Assembly: GCF_002217285.1 (NCBI RefSeq)
Contig: NZ_MUGW01000017.1
Coordinates: forward strand, 236,606 to 300,605
DNA: 64,000 nt
DNA from: Flavobacterium hercynium
GTDB taxonomy: Bacteria; Bacteroidota; Bacteroidia; Flavobacteriales; Flavobacteriaceae
Direction: 5' to 3'
Shown here: positions 1-8,676 of the stretch, one piece after another
Layout of the letters: every line of letters begins with the position of its first letter
How positions within the stretch are numbered: the stretch's first letter is position 1
Notes under the pieces: generated by a model
Database searches by the model: none
Seen by the model: the letters and a program-made list of their open reading frames with translations, nothing else
What the model was told of the DNA's origin: nothing
Made by a program: the position numbers and the translations under genes

Positions 1-246
1 GTAAACGGTAATTGCGAACAGTGTAAAAAACGTATTGAAAAAGCGGCTTACGCAGTTCCGGGAGTTAAAACAGCTTCTTGGGATGTGAGTACACATCAGC
101 TTGCTGTTATTTTAAATGAAGAGAAATGTTCTCCAGCTGATTTAAACGCTGCAATTGCTAAAGCTGGACATGATACTAAGGAAGTTAAGGCGACTCAATC
201 TGATTATGATAATCTACATAGTTGTTGCAAGTATGATAGAGAATAA
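1..246 (+). CDS. Heavy-metal-associated (HMA) domain protein, C-terminal part
   Basis: The reading frame is open from the first base and stops at 244-246, so the start lies outside the window. The 81 visible residues contain a CxxC metal site (CEQC, residues 5-8) followed by the helix-strand pattern of the small ferredoxin-like HMA fold (KKRIEKAAYAVPGVKTASWD). Such domains carry Cu(I) or similar soft metals, either as free chaperones or at the front of P-type ATPases. A second Cys pair lies near the end (HSCC), which could also bind metal. Because the protein ends soon after this domain, a free-standing periplasmic or cytosolic metallochaperone is more likely than an ATPase. The N-terminus cannot be seen, so a signal peptide cannot be judged. 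Confidence 0.75.
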   Translation, partial: VNGNCEQCKKRIEKAAYAVPGVKTASWDVSTHQLAVILNEEKCSPADLNAAIAKAGHDTKEVKATQSDYDNLHSCCKYDRE

Positions 247-252
247 TAACTT

Positions 253-285
253 AAGCCCGGGTTTTTTTAACCTGGGCTTTTTTAA
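253..285 (+). terminator. Rho-independent terminator after the HMA gene
   Basis: The arms AAGCCCGGGTT and AACCTGGGCTT (one G-T pair) enclose a short T-rich loop and are followed by a T run. It lies 7 nt after the stop codon. Confidence 0.85.
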
Positions 286-377
286 TAGTTAATTTATCTT
301 TAAAATACCGTATTTTATTGTTGTTTGACCAAATTATTGTTAATTTCACCAGCTAACAAATGTAACCAAACCATTTT

Positions 378-1058
378 ATGAATAATTTTGATTGGACCCA
401 GTTAATCAACCCTGAATTTTATATTACTTTTACTATCGGAGGTGTCCAAATTGGGTTATATATTGTCTTGTTTATAGTATTTGCCGAGACAGGACTTTTT
501 GCAGGATTTTTTCTACCAGGAGATAGTTTACTTTTTCTAGCTGGTATTTACAGCAGGGATTTAGTTCAAAATGTAGTTTACATTCCAAGTAACTTTTTAA
601 ATGTACTATTACTTTCTACATTGGTTGCTGTAATGGGAGTTTTAGGGAATATGACCGGCTATTGGTTTGGTTCAAAAAGCGGTTATTATTTATTTAAAAA
701 AGAAGATTCTTTCTGGTTTAAGAAAAAATATTTGTTACAATCTAAAGATTTCTTTGAAAAATATGGTGGTAAGGCTATTATTTATGCTCGTTTCCTTCCT
801 ATTTTCAGAACATTTGCTCCAATCATCGCAGGTATCGTTTCAATGGATAAAAAGAAGTTTATGTTCTATAACGTGTTAAGTTCTTTCCTGTGGTCCTTTA
901 TATTGATATTTTCCGGACATTATTTGTATGGAATATTTTTAAAGCAAGGGATAGATCTTAAACACCATATAGAGTATATCATCATCATTATAGTTATTAT
1001 TTCTACTTTTCCGGTACTATTAAAGCTTTTAAAAAAGACTCCAAAAGAGAAAATATAA
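378..1058 (+). CDS. DedA family membrane protein
   Basis: This 226-residue protein has the DedA/SNARE-associated layout. It has a re-entrant segment with an acidic residue and FFLPGDSLLF (about residues 37-53). A second motif, ARFLPIFRTFAPIIAG (about 137-152), carries the conserved arginines. Four to five hydrophobic segments follow, the last at about 198-215. DedA proteins sit in the inner membrane; several are involved in phospholipid recycling (undecaprenyl phosphate or phosphatidylethanolamine flipping) and envelope homeostasis. Which lipid this one moves cannot be told from the sequence. It stands alone between two terminators and has a Lys-rich C-terminal tail on the likely cytoplasmic side. 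Confidence 0.9.
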   Translation: MNNFDWTQLINPEFYITFTIGGVQIGLYIVLFIVFAETGLFAGFFLPGDSLLFLAGIYSRDLVQNVVYIPSNFLNVLLLSTLVAVMGVLGNMTGYWFGSKSGYYLFKKEDSFWFKKKYLLQSKDFFEKYGGKAIIYARFLPIFRTFAPIIAGIVSMDKKKFMFYNVLSSFLWSFILIFSGHYLYGIFLKQGIDLKHHIEYIIIIIVIISTFPVLLKLLKKTPKEKI

Positions 1059-1080
1059 TTACAACTTACAATGCATAAAA

Positions 1081-1115
1081 AAAGTCCGAAGTTTTAAACT
1101 TCGGACTTTTTTTTT
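1081..1115 (+). terminator. Terminator after the DedA gene
   Basis: AAGTCCGAAGTTT pairs with AAACTTCGGACTT and is followed by a run of T. The stem is 12-13 bp and is a strong terminator on the plus strand. Confidence 0.9.
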
Positions 1116-1117
1116 AG

Positions 1118-1182
1118 TATTCAGTGTTCAGTTAAAAATTGTTCAGTAAACTGATCACTAAAAAGCTGAACACTGAACACTT
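1118..1182. repeat. Palindromic intergenic repeat (CAGTGTTCAG type)
   Basis: TCAGTGTTCAGTT (from about 1120) is mirrored by AGCTGAACACTGAACAC (to about 1180), with a copy of GTTCAGTAAACTGATC between them. It fills the space between the DedA terminator and the 3' end of rodA. It is built from short repeated words like the other intergenic palindromes in this window. Confidence 0.6.
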
Positions 1183-1245
1183 TTATATACTTTTATGTAG
1201 TTTCAGATAGTCGTAGATGTTTGCCCTTTATAGGATATGTTAATC

Positions 1246-2481
1246 TTACCACTCATTTACTTTGTTGGCATCCATTTTTAAGAAAATGAAGAGTAGAATA
1301 GTGAATCCCCAAAGTCCGGAGCCTCCGTATGAAAAGAAAGGAAGCGGAACTCCAATGGTAGGGAAGATTCCAACAACCATCGCTATATTTACGAAAAAGT
1401 GAGTAAACAAAATTCCGGCAACACAGTAGCCGTAAACCCTGCTAAACTTTGTCTTTTGTCTTTCGGCGAGATAAATTACTCTTAAAAGAAGTCCTGCAAA
1501 AAGAACGATAACAACCAGTGAACCTGCAAATCCCCATTCTTCACCAACAGTTGTAAAGATGTAATCGGTATGCTGCTCTGGTACGAATCCACCTTTTGTC
1601 TGAGTTCCTTCAAGAAAACCTTTGCCAACCCAGCCTCCAGAACCAATAGCGATCTCAGATTGATTGGTGTTGTATCCAATACCTTTCATGTCGACAGTCT
1701 TTCCTAATAAGATATTAAAACGGTCTCTATGGTGTTTTTTAAATACATTATCAAATACATAGTCTACAGAGAAAACGAATGCTGAAATGAGACCTAAGAA
1801 AGCAAGACTTAAAAGAATGTTGCGGTCTACGGCTCTTCCTTTAAAATGTATAATTAATAAAATAGAAAGCGCAATTAATATTACTACGTAAGGTTCTAAA
1901 ACAAGTGTAAGCACAAATAATACTACAGCAATAAATCCAGTCCATACATACCAGGAAGGTAGTCCTTCTCTAAACAATACAATAATAAAAATACTGTATA
2001 TCAAGGCGCTTCCGGGATCGGGTTGCGGTAATATTAAAAGTACGGGCAAAAACACGATTGCTAAAGCCTGAATCTGTCGGTTGGTTTCTTTTAAATTGAT
2101 TTGACTATCACTTAAAAATTTTGCTAATGCCAGTGCAGTTGCAGCCTTTGCAAACTCCGATGGCTGTATGGTGAAGCTTCCAATAGCATACCAACATCTT
2201 TGACCTGCAATTGTTTTTCCGAACAAGAATAACCCTGCAAGCGATAGTAACGATACACCAAAAATGATACTGGCGTATTTTTCATAAAATTTTCCATCAA
2301 CAAAAAGCACAACAAATATTAAAGGAATAGTACATCCAATAAATATTAATTGTTTTTGATAAGTACCGTCTGTAGATAATAAAGAAGAAGAATATATATT
2401 TAGCCAGCCCAGTACTACTAAGGCTATATAAATAAAGATACTTATCCAGTCAATATTATTTTTTACACTTTGATTTTTCAT
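1246..2481 (-). CDS. rodA: Rod-shape determining protein RodA (SEDS glycosyltransferase)
   Basis: This 411-residue polytopic protein belongs to the SEDS family (RodA/FtsW/SpoVE), which polymerises lipid II into glycan strands in the elongasome. Visible signatures are QPSEFAKAATALALAKFL (about residues 107-124), QPDPGSALIYS with the conserved catalytic-loop Asp, and the C-terminal IGVPLPFFSYGGSGLWG. It follows mrdA by only 15 nt and closes the mreBCD-mrdA-rodA cluster. That context favours RodA over the division paralogue FtsW. The start MKNQSVKNN is the first good ATG after the mrdA stop. Because SEDS enzymes work with a cognate class B PBP, it should pair with the transpeptidase encoded next to it. 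Confidence 0.95.
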   Translation of the reverse strand: MKNQSVKNNIDWISIFIYIALVVLGWLNIYSSSLLSTDGTYQKQLIFIGCTIPLIFVVLFVDGKFYEKYASIIFGVSLLSLAGLFLFGKTIAGQRCWYAIGSFTIQPSEFAKAATALALAKFLSDSQINLKETNRQIQALAIVFLPVLLILPQPDPGSALIYSIFIIVLFREGLPSWYVWTGFIAVVLFVLTLVLEPYVVILIALSILLIIHFKGRAVDRNILLSLAFLGLISAFVFSVDYVFDNVFKKHHRDRFNILLGKTVDMKGIGYNTNQSEIAIGSGGWVGKGFLEGTQTKGGFVPEQHTDYIFTTVGEEWGFAGSLVVIVLFAGLLLRVIYLAERQKTKFSRVYGYCVAGILFTHFFVNIAMVVGIFPTIGVPLPFFSYGGSGLWGFTILLFIFLKMDANKVNEW

Positions 2482-2496
2482 TTGAAATAATCTTTG

Positions 2497-4467
2497 TTAG
2501 TTCTTTTTAGTGGTGTCTACAGCAGTTTTTTTAATTTCTTCTTTTGGAGTTTTAACGACCGTTTTAGGAGTGACAATTTTAGCTCTTAAAACAGAGTCCA
2601 TAGGAGTTGATTCTATGGCGCTGGCTTCTTTTATACCACCTAATTTTGCATACTCGCTAATTAAACTTTTATTTAAAACCCGAACTTCTAAATCAGTTCT
2701 CGAAATTTTCTTTTTAAGATATTTTTCTATCATTAAGCTGGCAATTGGTCCTGCAACTGTCGCACCAAAACCTCCATTTTCAATCATGATTGCAATGGCA
2801 ATTTTAGGATTGTCTTTAGGGGCAAACGCTACAAATATAGAGTGATCCTTTAGTTTTGTTCTAACACCATTAATTTTTGCATAGTTTTCGGCAGTACCTG
2901 TTTTTCCGCAAATATCAATTCCTTCTACTCTTAATGCATAAGCCGTACCTTTGTTATAAACGTCAAACAAACCACTTATAACGGGAGGAAAGTACTTCTT
3001 ATCGATAGTAGTTTCGTGTTTTGTTGTAAATTTTGCATCTATATTTTTACCTTCAATTTTTTTAATGATGTGAGGAGTGTAATAATATCCCTGATTTGCT
3101 ACTGTTGCCATCATATTGGCAAGTTGGATAGGAGTCATTAAAACTTCTCCCTGACCAATCGAGTTAGAGACAATGGTTGTGCTTCTCCAGCCGCCGTTTG
3201 GGTATATTTTTTTATACGTTTTAGAAGTGGGAATGTTTCCTTTTTTACCTGTTGGTAAATCGTATCCCATAAATTGTCCTAAACCAAAACTTTTTACGTG
3301 ATTGCTCCAAACGTCAACAGCTTGTCCTGGATTTGCAAATTTGTTGATAGTCAACATATATGCTTGTGCAAAATAGGTATTACAAGAATTGTAGATACCA
3401 TTGTGCAATTGATGGGGACCAGAACCGTGACATTTCATAAAACGTCCTCTACCGTAACTAAATCCATGATGACACATAAATGTAGTTTGTTCATTTACAA
3501 CTCCTTCCTGAAGCGCAACTAAACCGGTAAGGATTTTAAATGGAGAACCAGGTGGGTATTCTGCAAGAAGTCCTCTGTCGTATAAAGGTTTTGCGATAGA
3601 ATCATGATATAAAAGCGTGTAGTTTTTAGATCTTTGTCTTCCAACTAAAATACCCGGATCGTAAGACGGTGCTGTAACTAATGCTAGAATTTCTCCTGAT
3701 TTAGGTTCAATGGCAACAATTCCACCTCGTTTATTGATCATTAATTCTTCACCATACTTTTGAAGCTCGGCATCGATAGTTAAATTAATATCTTCGCCCG
3801 CTACTGCAATAGTATCGTATTTTCCATCTTTATAAGAACCAATTTCTCGGTTGTATTTATCTTTCTGAATGTATTTTACACCTTTTATACCACGTAGAAT
3901 TTCTTCGTAACTTTCTTCTACACCTTGTTTTCCAATTAAATCTCCACTATTGTAGTACGGATTTTGAGAAATAAGTTTGTCATTTACCTGTGTGATAAAA
4001 CCAAAGATGTTTGCGCCATAATCTACTTCGTAATCACGAAGTGATCTTTTCTGAAAATAGAAACCTTCATATTTTCTTATTTTCTCCTGAAAAGCCGCAA
4101 ACTCAGATTTATTAAGTTGTGATAAAAATACAGAAGGTAATCGGGGACTATAAACTTTTGCCTTGGCAACTCTTTTATAATATTCTTCTTTTGTGATGTT
4201 TAACAATGCACAAAATTCCGCCACATTAAGATCTTTTTTAATGTCACGCGGAATAACCATAATGTCATAAGATGCCTGGTTGGCAACTAATAATTTCCCA
4301 TTTCGATCATAGATATAACCTCTTTCCGGATAATCATAAGCCTTTTTTATCGCATTATTATCTGATTTTAACTTAAAGGAATCATCGATAATTTGCAAAT
4401 AGAATATCCTGATCACTAGCAATGATGCTGCAATAATAATTAAAGAGGGCAGCAGAATTTTTCTCAT
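2497..4467 (-). CDS. mrdA: Penicillin-binding protein 2 (elongation-specific transpeptidase)
   Basis: This 656-residue class B PBP cross-links peptidoglycan during side-wall growth. It has one N-terminal membrane anchor (about residues 4-24), the PBP dimerisation domain with ERGYIYDRNGKLLVANQ near residue 50, and a transpeptidase domain. The domain shows the three active-site motifs: SPFK (SxxK, in YPPGSPFKILTG), SCN (in GIYNSCNTYF) and KTG (in CGKTGTAENY). After the domain there is a charged Lys/Thr-rich tail of about 60 residues (KTVVKTPKEEIKKTAVDTTK). This is longer than in the E. coli protein and probably disordered. The gene overlaps mreD by 4 nt (ATGA), which suggests translational coupling. 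Confidence 0.95.
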   Translation of the reverse strand: MRKILLPSLIIIAASLLVIRIFYLQIIDDSFKLKSDNNAIKKAYDYPERGYIYDRNGKLLVANQASYDIMVIPRDIKKDLNVAEFCALLNITKEEYYKRVAKAKVYSPRLPSVFLSQLNKSEFAAFQEKIRKYEGFYFQKRSLRDYEVDYGANIFGFITQVNDKLISQNPYYNSGDLIGKQGVEESYEEILRGIKGVKYIQKDKYNREIGSYKDGKYDTIAVAGEDINLTIDAELQKYGEELMINKRGGIVAIEPKSGEILALVTAPSYDPGILVGRQRSKNYTLLYHDSIAKPLYDRGLLAEYPPGSPFKILTGLVALQEGVVNEQTTFMCHHGFSYGRGRFMKCHGSGPHQLHNGIYNSCNTYFAQAYMLTINKFANPGQAVDVWSNHVKSFGLGQFMGYDLPTGKKGNIPTSKTYKKIYPNGGWRSTTIVSNSIGQGEVLMTPIQLANMMATVANQGYYYTPHIIKKIEGKNIDAKFTTKHETTIDKKYFPPVISGLFDVYNKGTAYALRVEGIDICGKTGTAENYAKINGVRTKLKDHSIFVAFAPKDNPKIAIAIMIENGGFGATVAGPIASLMIEKYLKKKISRTDLEVRVLNKSLISEYAKLGGIKEASAIESTPMDSVLRAKIVTPKTVVKTPKEEIKKTAVDTTKKN

Positions 4468-4970
4468 CGTCTATTGGGCTTAATAAGATATATTATAATG
4501 ATTGAAATAATTATGGTAAAAATTGAACTAAACAAAGTTCGGAGTAAGACGTCTACAATAAATCTAAACTGAAACGCTAAAAGCACAAATAGTATAATAT
4601 GATGCAATACTACCGATACTAAAATAAACGAAAATCTTTCCGGAGTAAGAGAGTCATTTAATTTTATTGTTTGATATTCGTAACTCAGTCCAAATGAAAA
4701 TTTAAAAATGTATGGTCTGTAATAAGCAAGAATCACGCAGGCTGTAGCATGAATTCCGCCCGAGTTACAAAACATATCCATGGTTAATCCCAGTAAAAAA
4801 CTAGAAAAAATAAGACTTGATCTGTTACTGTTAACAGGATAAAGAATGATAAATAAAATGTAAGGAAAAGGGCTTATGTAACCTAAGAAATTCATGTTGT
4901 TGAAAATAACAACCTGAATTGCCAGAAACACAATAAATCGAAAAATATTGACTAACAATGCGCTATTCAT
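4464..4970 (-). CDS. mreD: Rod-shape determining membrane protein MreD
   Basis: This small protein of 168 residues is almost wholly hydrophobic, with about five membrane segments. MreD sequences vary widely, so the call rests mainly on position: it lies between mreC (8-nt overlap) and mrdA (4-nt overlap) and has the right size and topology. The motif NPVNSNRSSLIFSSFLLGLTMDMF-like stretch around residues 45-70 (PVNSNRSSLIFSSFLLGL) fits the loop and helix typical of the family. MreD links MreC to the cytoplasmic MreB filament in the elongation complex. Confidence 0.88.
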   Translation of the reverse strand: MNSALLVNIFRFIVFLAIQVVIFNNMNFLGYISPFPYILFIILYPVNSNRSSLIFSSFLLGLTMDMFCNSGGIHATACVILAYYRPYIFKFSFGLSYEYQTIKLNDSLTPERFSFILVSVVLHHIILFVLLAFQFRFIVDVLLRTLFSSIFTIIISIIIIYLIKPNRR

Positions 4971-5787
4971 CTTTTCCCTTTTTTTCTAAATTAATCACTT
5001 CTTCTCTGTCCTTGCTTTTAATAATGTATACGTGTCCTAAGTTCGTCATGTCATTAAACAGTTTAACGTTTATAACATAAAAACTTGTTTTGTCCTGAAT
5101 ATATATTTTATCAATGGTTCCAACATTAATTCCTTCTGGGAAAATTACAGATTGTCCTCCGGTAACAATGGTGTCACCTTTTTTAATCGAAGCCAATCTT
5201 GGAACATCAACTAACTGAACAAATCCTGTACTTTTGCCATCCCAGGTTAAAGAACCAAAATGGTTTGATTTTTTTATTTTCGCATTAATCTGCGATTTCA
5301 TATTCAAAATACTAACTACAGTAGAATATCTTGGTGACGTATTATCTACCACACCAATAATACCTAAACTATTAATTACACCCATATCTTGTTTAACTCC
5401 GTCATTTCTTCCGGAATTTAATGTGATGTAATTTTCGTGCGTATTGTACGAATTATGAATAACTTTTGAAACAATGATATCAGCAGGTTTTACTCCTTTT
5501 ATACTATCAGCCAAAGGTATTTTTGTGGTGTCTTCTTTGTTAAATAAAAGACTTTTTAATCTTGCGTTTTCAAGTACCAGCTCGTCATTTTCGGTTCTTA
5601 AATTCAAATATTCGTTTACGTGATTGATTCTTTCATAAACACCTCCGCTTAAAAAATTAGCTGAACTGATTACTCTGCTTCGATGAAAAGAATGGGATTG
5701 AATTGTTAGTGCCAACGAAATACCTAAAAGCAGCAAAAACAGCAATCGATTACTGTTTCTTATAATAAAATTAAAAATTTGCTGCAT
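4963..5787 (-). CDS. mreC: Rod-shape determining protein MreC
   Basis: This is a bitopic protein of 274 residues with one N-terminal membrane helix (about residues 13-28). A coiled-coil stretch rich in E, L and N follows (about 58-85, LRTENDELVLENARLKSLLF). The two-domain periplasmic beta fold of MreC comes next, with characteristic NSGRNDGVKQDMGVIN and GDTIVTGGQSVIFPEGINVG segments. MreC scaffolds PBP2-RodA in the periplasm and activates them. The stop codon overlaps mreD. A strong hairpin separates it from mreB upstream. Confidence 0.93.
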   Translation of the reverse strand: MQQIFNFIIRNSNRLLFLLLLGISLALTIQSHSFHRSRVISSANFLSGGVYERINHVNEYLNLRTENDELVLENARLKSLLFNKEDTTKIPLADSIKGVKPADIIVSKVIHNSYNTHENYITLNSGRNDGVKQDMGVINSLGIIGVVDNTSPRYSTVVSILNMKSQINAKIKKSNHFGSLTWDGKSTGFVQLVDVPRLASIKKGDTIVTGGQSVIFPEGINVGTIDKIYIQDKTSFYVINVKLFNDMTNLGHVYIIKSKDREEVINLEKKGKDE

Positions 5788-5832
5788 TTCTTGTTTGGTT
5801 ATTTTGTTTCAGGATATGCTTTTGTGTTCCAA

Positions 5833-5872
5833 TTTTATTAGAGTCAAATGATTTAATTTGACTCTAATAAAA
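5833..5872 (-). terminator. Perfect 17-bp hairpin between mreB and mreC
   Basis: TTTTATTAGAGTCAAAT (5833-5849) and ATTTGACTCTAATAAAA (5856-5872) are exact inverse complements with a 6-nt loop. On the transcribed strand it ends in an A/T-rich arm rather than a clean U tract after a GC stem. It could be a leaky terminator or a mRNA-stability element that lets mreB be made in excess of mreCD-mrdA-rodA. Confidence 0.55.
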
Positions 5873-5899
5873 ATATATTGTTTATAATGTTCAGCTATC

Positions 5900-6928
5900 T
5901 TATTTGATTAAGATACTTTTGAATTTCGCAATGTTTTTAAGAGCCATTCCTGTACCACGAACTACTGCTCTTAATGGATCTTCAGCAATGTAAACAGGTA
6001 AATCTGTTTTTTGAGAAATACGTTTATCCAAACCTCTTAGCATTGATCCTCCACCAGCTAAATAAATACCAGTGTTATAGATGTCTGCTGCTAATTCAGG
6101 AGGAGTCTGAGATAATGTTTCCATTACCGCGTCTTCAATACGCTGAATAGATTTGTCTAAAGCTTTAGCAATTTCACGGTACGAAACATCTACTTGTTTT
6201 GGTTTACCCGTAAGCAAATCTCTACCTTGAACAGACATATCCTCAGGAGGTCCGTCTAAATCTTCAATAGCTGCTCCAATTTGAATTTTAATTTTTTCTG
6301 CAGTACTTTCTCCCACAAATAGATTGTGTTGTGTACGCATATAGTAAACGATATCATTGGTAAAAACGTCACCTGCAATTTTTACAGATTTGTCACATAC
6401 AATTCCGCCTAATGCAATAACTGCAATTTCGGTTGTACCACCTCCAATATCAACAATCATATTTCCTTTTGGTTGCATGATATCAATACCAATACCAATT
6501 GCAGCTGCCATAGGCTCATGAATTAAGTAAACTTCTTTTCCGTTTACTCTTTCACAAGATTCTTTTACAGCTCTCATCTCCACTTCGGTAATACCAGAAG
6601 GAATACAAACGACCATTCTTAAAGCTGGCGTAAACATTCTTTTCTTTAATGCCGGTATACTTTTAATGAACATATTGATCATTTTTTCTGAAGCATCAAA
6701 ATCTGCAATTACACCATCCTTCAATGGCCTTATGGTCTTGATGTTTTCATGTGTTTTACCTTGCATCATATTAGCTTCTTTACCAACAGCAATGATCTTG
6801 CCTGATACTCTATCACGCGCTACTATGGAAGGACTATCAATAACAACTTTATCATTGTGAATGATTAAAGTGTTTGCGGTACCAAGGTCTATCGCGATAT
6901 CCTCAGTCATGAAATCAAAAAATCCCAT
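5900..6928 (-). CDS. mreB: Actin-like cell shape protein MreB
   Basis: This 342-residue protein is the bacterial actin that forms membrane-bound filaments and steers the elongation machinery. The nucleotide-binding motifs are plain: DLGTANTLI (phosphate 1, about residues 15-23), DIGGGTTEIAVIALGG (phosphate 2, about 160-175) and YLAGGGSMLRGLD (adenosine motif, about 290). The N-terminal segment GFFDFMTEDIAIDLG is hydrophobic enough to touch the membrane. It is the first gene of the shape cluster, with its own promoter overlapping the 3' end of purH. Length and motifs are fully typical. Confidence 0.97.
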   Translation of the reverse strand: MGFFDFMTEDIAIDLGTANTLIIHNDKVVIDSPSIVARDRVSGKIIAVGKEANMMQGKTHENIKTIRPLKDGVIADFDASEKMINMFIKSIPALKKRMFTPALRMVVCIPSGITEVEMRAVKESCERVNGKEVYLIHEPMAAAIGIGIDIMQPKGNMIVDIGGGTTEIAVIALGGIVCDKSVKIAGDVFTNDIVYYMRTQHNLFVGESTAEKIKIQIGAAIEDLDGPPEDMSVQGRDLLTGKPKQVDVSYREIAKALDKSIQRIEDAVMETLSQTPPELAADIYNTGIYLAGGGSMLRGLDKRISQKTDLPVYIAEDPLRAVVRGTGMALKNIAKFKSILIK

Positions 6929-6971
6929 AAGTCTTTATAAGGGTTAAAAATGTTAAAAATTATTTATCGAA

Positions 6972-6979
6972 CAAAGTTA
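6972..6979 (-). promoter_or_regulatory. Likely -7 element of the mreB promoter
   Basis: The minus strand reads TAACTTTG, a perfect match to the Bacteroidota TAnnTTTG box, 44 nt before the mreB start and ending against the purH stop codon. No clear -33 TTTG is seen at the usual spacing. Confidence 0.5.
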
Positions 6980-6985
6980 AACAAA

Positions 6986-8512
6986 TTAATGTTTAAAATG
7001 ACGTGTTCCCGTAAATACCATTGCAAGATTATTTTCATTGCAGTAATTAATACTTAACTCGTCTTTGATTGAACCTCCAGGCTGAATTACAGCAGTGATT
7101 CCGGCTTTCTTTGCTAATTCTACACAATCCGGAAATGGGAAAAATGCATCACTCGCCATTGAAGCGCCAGTTAAATCAAATCCAAAAGCTTTTGCTTTAT
7201 CTACAGCTTGTACTAAAGCATCTACTCTTGATGTCTGACCTGTTCCAGAAGATATTAAAGTTCCGTTCTTTGCAAATACAATTGTATTTGATTTTGTGTT
7301 TTTACAAATTTTAGATGCAAATATCAAATCTTCTATTTCCTGTGCAGTAGGCTCAGTAGTTGTAACGGTTTTTAAATGTTCTTTATTATCCGTAATATTA
7401 TTTTTATCCTGAATTAACAAACCATTAAGACATGTTCTTACTTGTCTTGACGGTAATTCAATTTCATTTTGTACTAATATTATTCTGTTTTTCTTTTCTT
7501 GTAAAACGGCAATTGCTTCATCATCATACGCAGGAGCAATAACTACTTCGCAGAATAATTTATTTATTTCTTCTGCAGTTGCCAGATCGATTTTAGTATT
7601 TGCAATCAAAACACCTCCAAAGGCAGATGTTGGATCACAGGCTAAAGCCGCTAAATACGCTTCGCTAATTGTTTTTCTTGAAGCTAACCCACAAGCATTA
7701 TTATGTTTTAAAATAGCAAATGTTGGTCCGTCTGTTTTGAACTCATTAATCAAGTTTACTGCAGCGTCAACATCTAGTAAGTTGTTGTAAGATAACTCTT
7801 TTCCGTGAACTTTTTTGAACATTGCATCAAAATCTCCAAAGAAAAATCCTTTTTGATGAGGGTTTTCTCCGTATCTCAATACTTGACCATCAGCAATGCT
7901 TTCTTTGTAAATCGTCTCATCTGTATTGAAATAATTAAAGATAGCACCATCATAATGAGAAGAAACATGAAAAGCTTTAGTAGCAAACAATCTTCTGTTT
8001 TCTAGAGTTGTAGCTCCATTTTGCTCTGTGATTAAATCTAAAAGTAAGCTGTATTCGTTTACAGAAGCAACAATTACAGTGTCTTTGAAATTTTTTGCAC
8101 CGGCACGAATTAATGAAATCCCACCAATGTCAATTTTTTCTATAATATCCTGCTCGCTTGCACCAGAAGCAACAGTTTTTTCAAAAGGATACAAATCAAC
8201 AATTACTAAATCAATTTGAGGAATGTCAAATTCTTTCATTTGCGCAACGTCACTTTCGTTGTCCTGACGATTTAAAATTCCACCAAAAATTTTCGGATGT
8301 AACGTTTTAACTCTTCCTCCAAGAATTTCAGGAAAAGAAGTAATATCTTCAACCGGAACTACTGGAATTCCAAGGTTTTTAATGAAATCTTCAGTTCCTC
8401 CTGTAGAGTAAAGTGTTACGTTTTGCTCGTGTAATTTTCTAACGATTGGCTCAAGTCCATCTTTAGAAAAAACAGATATTAATGCCGATTGTATTGTTTT
8501 AGTTGTGCTCAT
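6986..8512 (-). CDS. purH: Bifunctional AICAR transformylase / IMP cyclohydrolase
   Basis: PurH (508 residues) carries out the last two steps of IMP synthesis. The N-terminal MGS-like cyclohydrolase domain (about 1-130) shows SVFSKDGLEPIVRKL, YSTGGTEDFIK and GGRVKTLHPKIFGGIL. The C-terminal transformylase domain contains RYGENPHQKGFFFG and LKHNNACGLA. The frame stays open to 8539, but the ATG at 8512 (MSTTKTIQSAL) is preferred. It aligns with the family start, and a perfect -7 promoter box at 8537-8544 would put the transcript start after the longer start codon. The gene is monocistronic, with mreB's promoter at its end. Confidence 0.96.
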   Translation of the reverse strand: MSTTKTIQSALISVFSKDGLEPIVRKLHEQNVTLYSTGGTEDFIKNLGIPVVPVEDITSFPEILGGRVKTLHPKIFGGILNRQDNESDVAQMKEFDIPQIDLVIVDLYPFEKTVASGASEQDIIEKIDIGGISLIRAGAKNFKDTVIVASVNEYSLLLDLITEQNGATTLENRRLFATKAFHVSSHYDGAIFNYFNTDETIYKESIADGQVLRYGENPHQKGFFFGDFDAMFKKVHGKELSYNNLLDVDAAVNLINEFKTDGPTFAILKHNNACGLASRKTISEAYLAALACDPTSAFGGVLIANTKIDLATAEEINKLFCEVVIAPAYDDEAIAVLQEKKNRIILVQNEIELPSRQVRTCLNGLLIQDKNNITDNKEHLKTVTTTEPTAQEIEDLIFASKICKNTKSNTIVFAKNGTLISSGTGQTSRVDALVQAVDKAKAFGFDLTGASMASDAFFPFPDCVELAKKAGITAVIQPGGSIKDELSINYCNENNLAMVFTGTRHFKH

Positions 8513-8536
8513 TGTGTAGTTATGATTTTCAGACTG

Positions 8537-8544
8537 CAAAAGTA
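8537..8544 (-). promoter_or_regulatory. -7 element of the purH promoter
   Basis: The minus strand reads TACTTTTG followed by C, an exact TAnnTTTG box 25 nt before the purH ATG. It decides the start codon, because an upstream in-frame ATG at 8539 overlaps the box and could not be in the mRNA. Confidence 0.65.
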
Positions 8545-8676
8545 GTTTTTTTAAATATTATTTTAAAGAAATTAATGTAACATTATCTTAAAAATAACTA
8601 CTCATCAGTAAGTTAATTTTTATTAGGTTTTTGATTTTAATTTATTGAATTTTACTTTGTTGAAAAAAACGAATAT

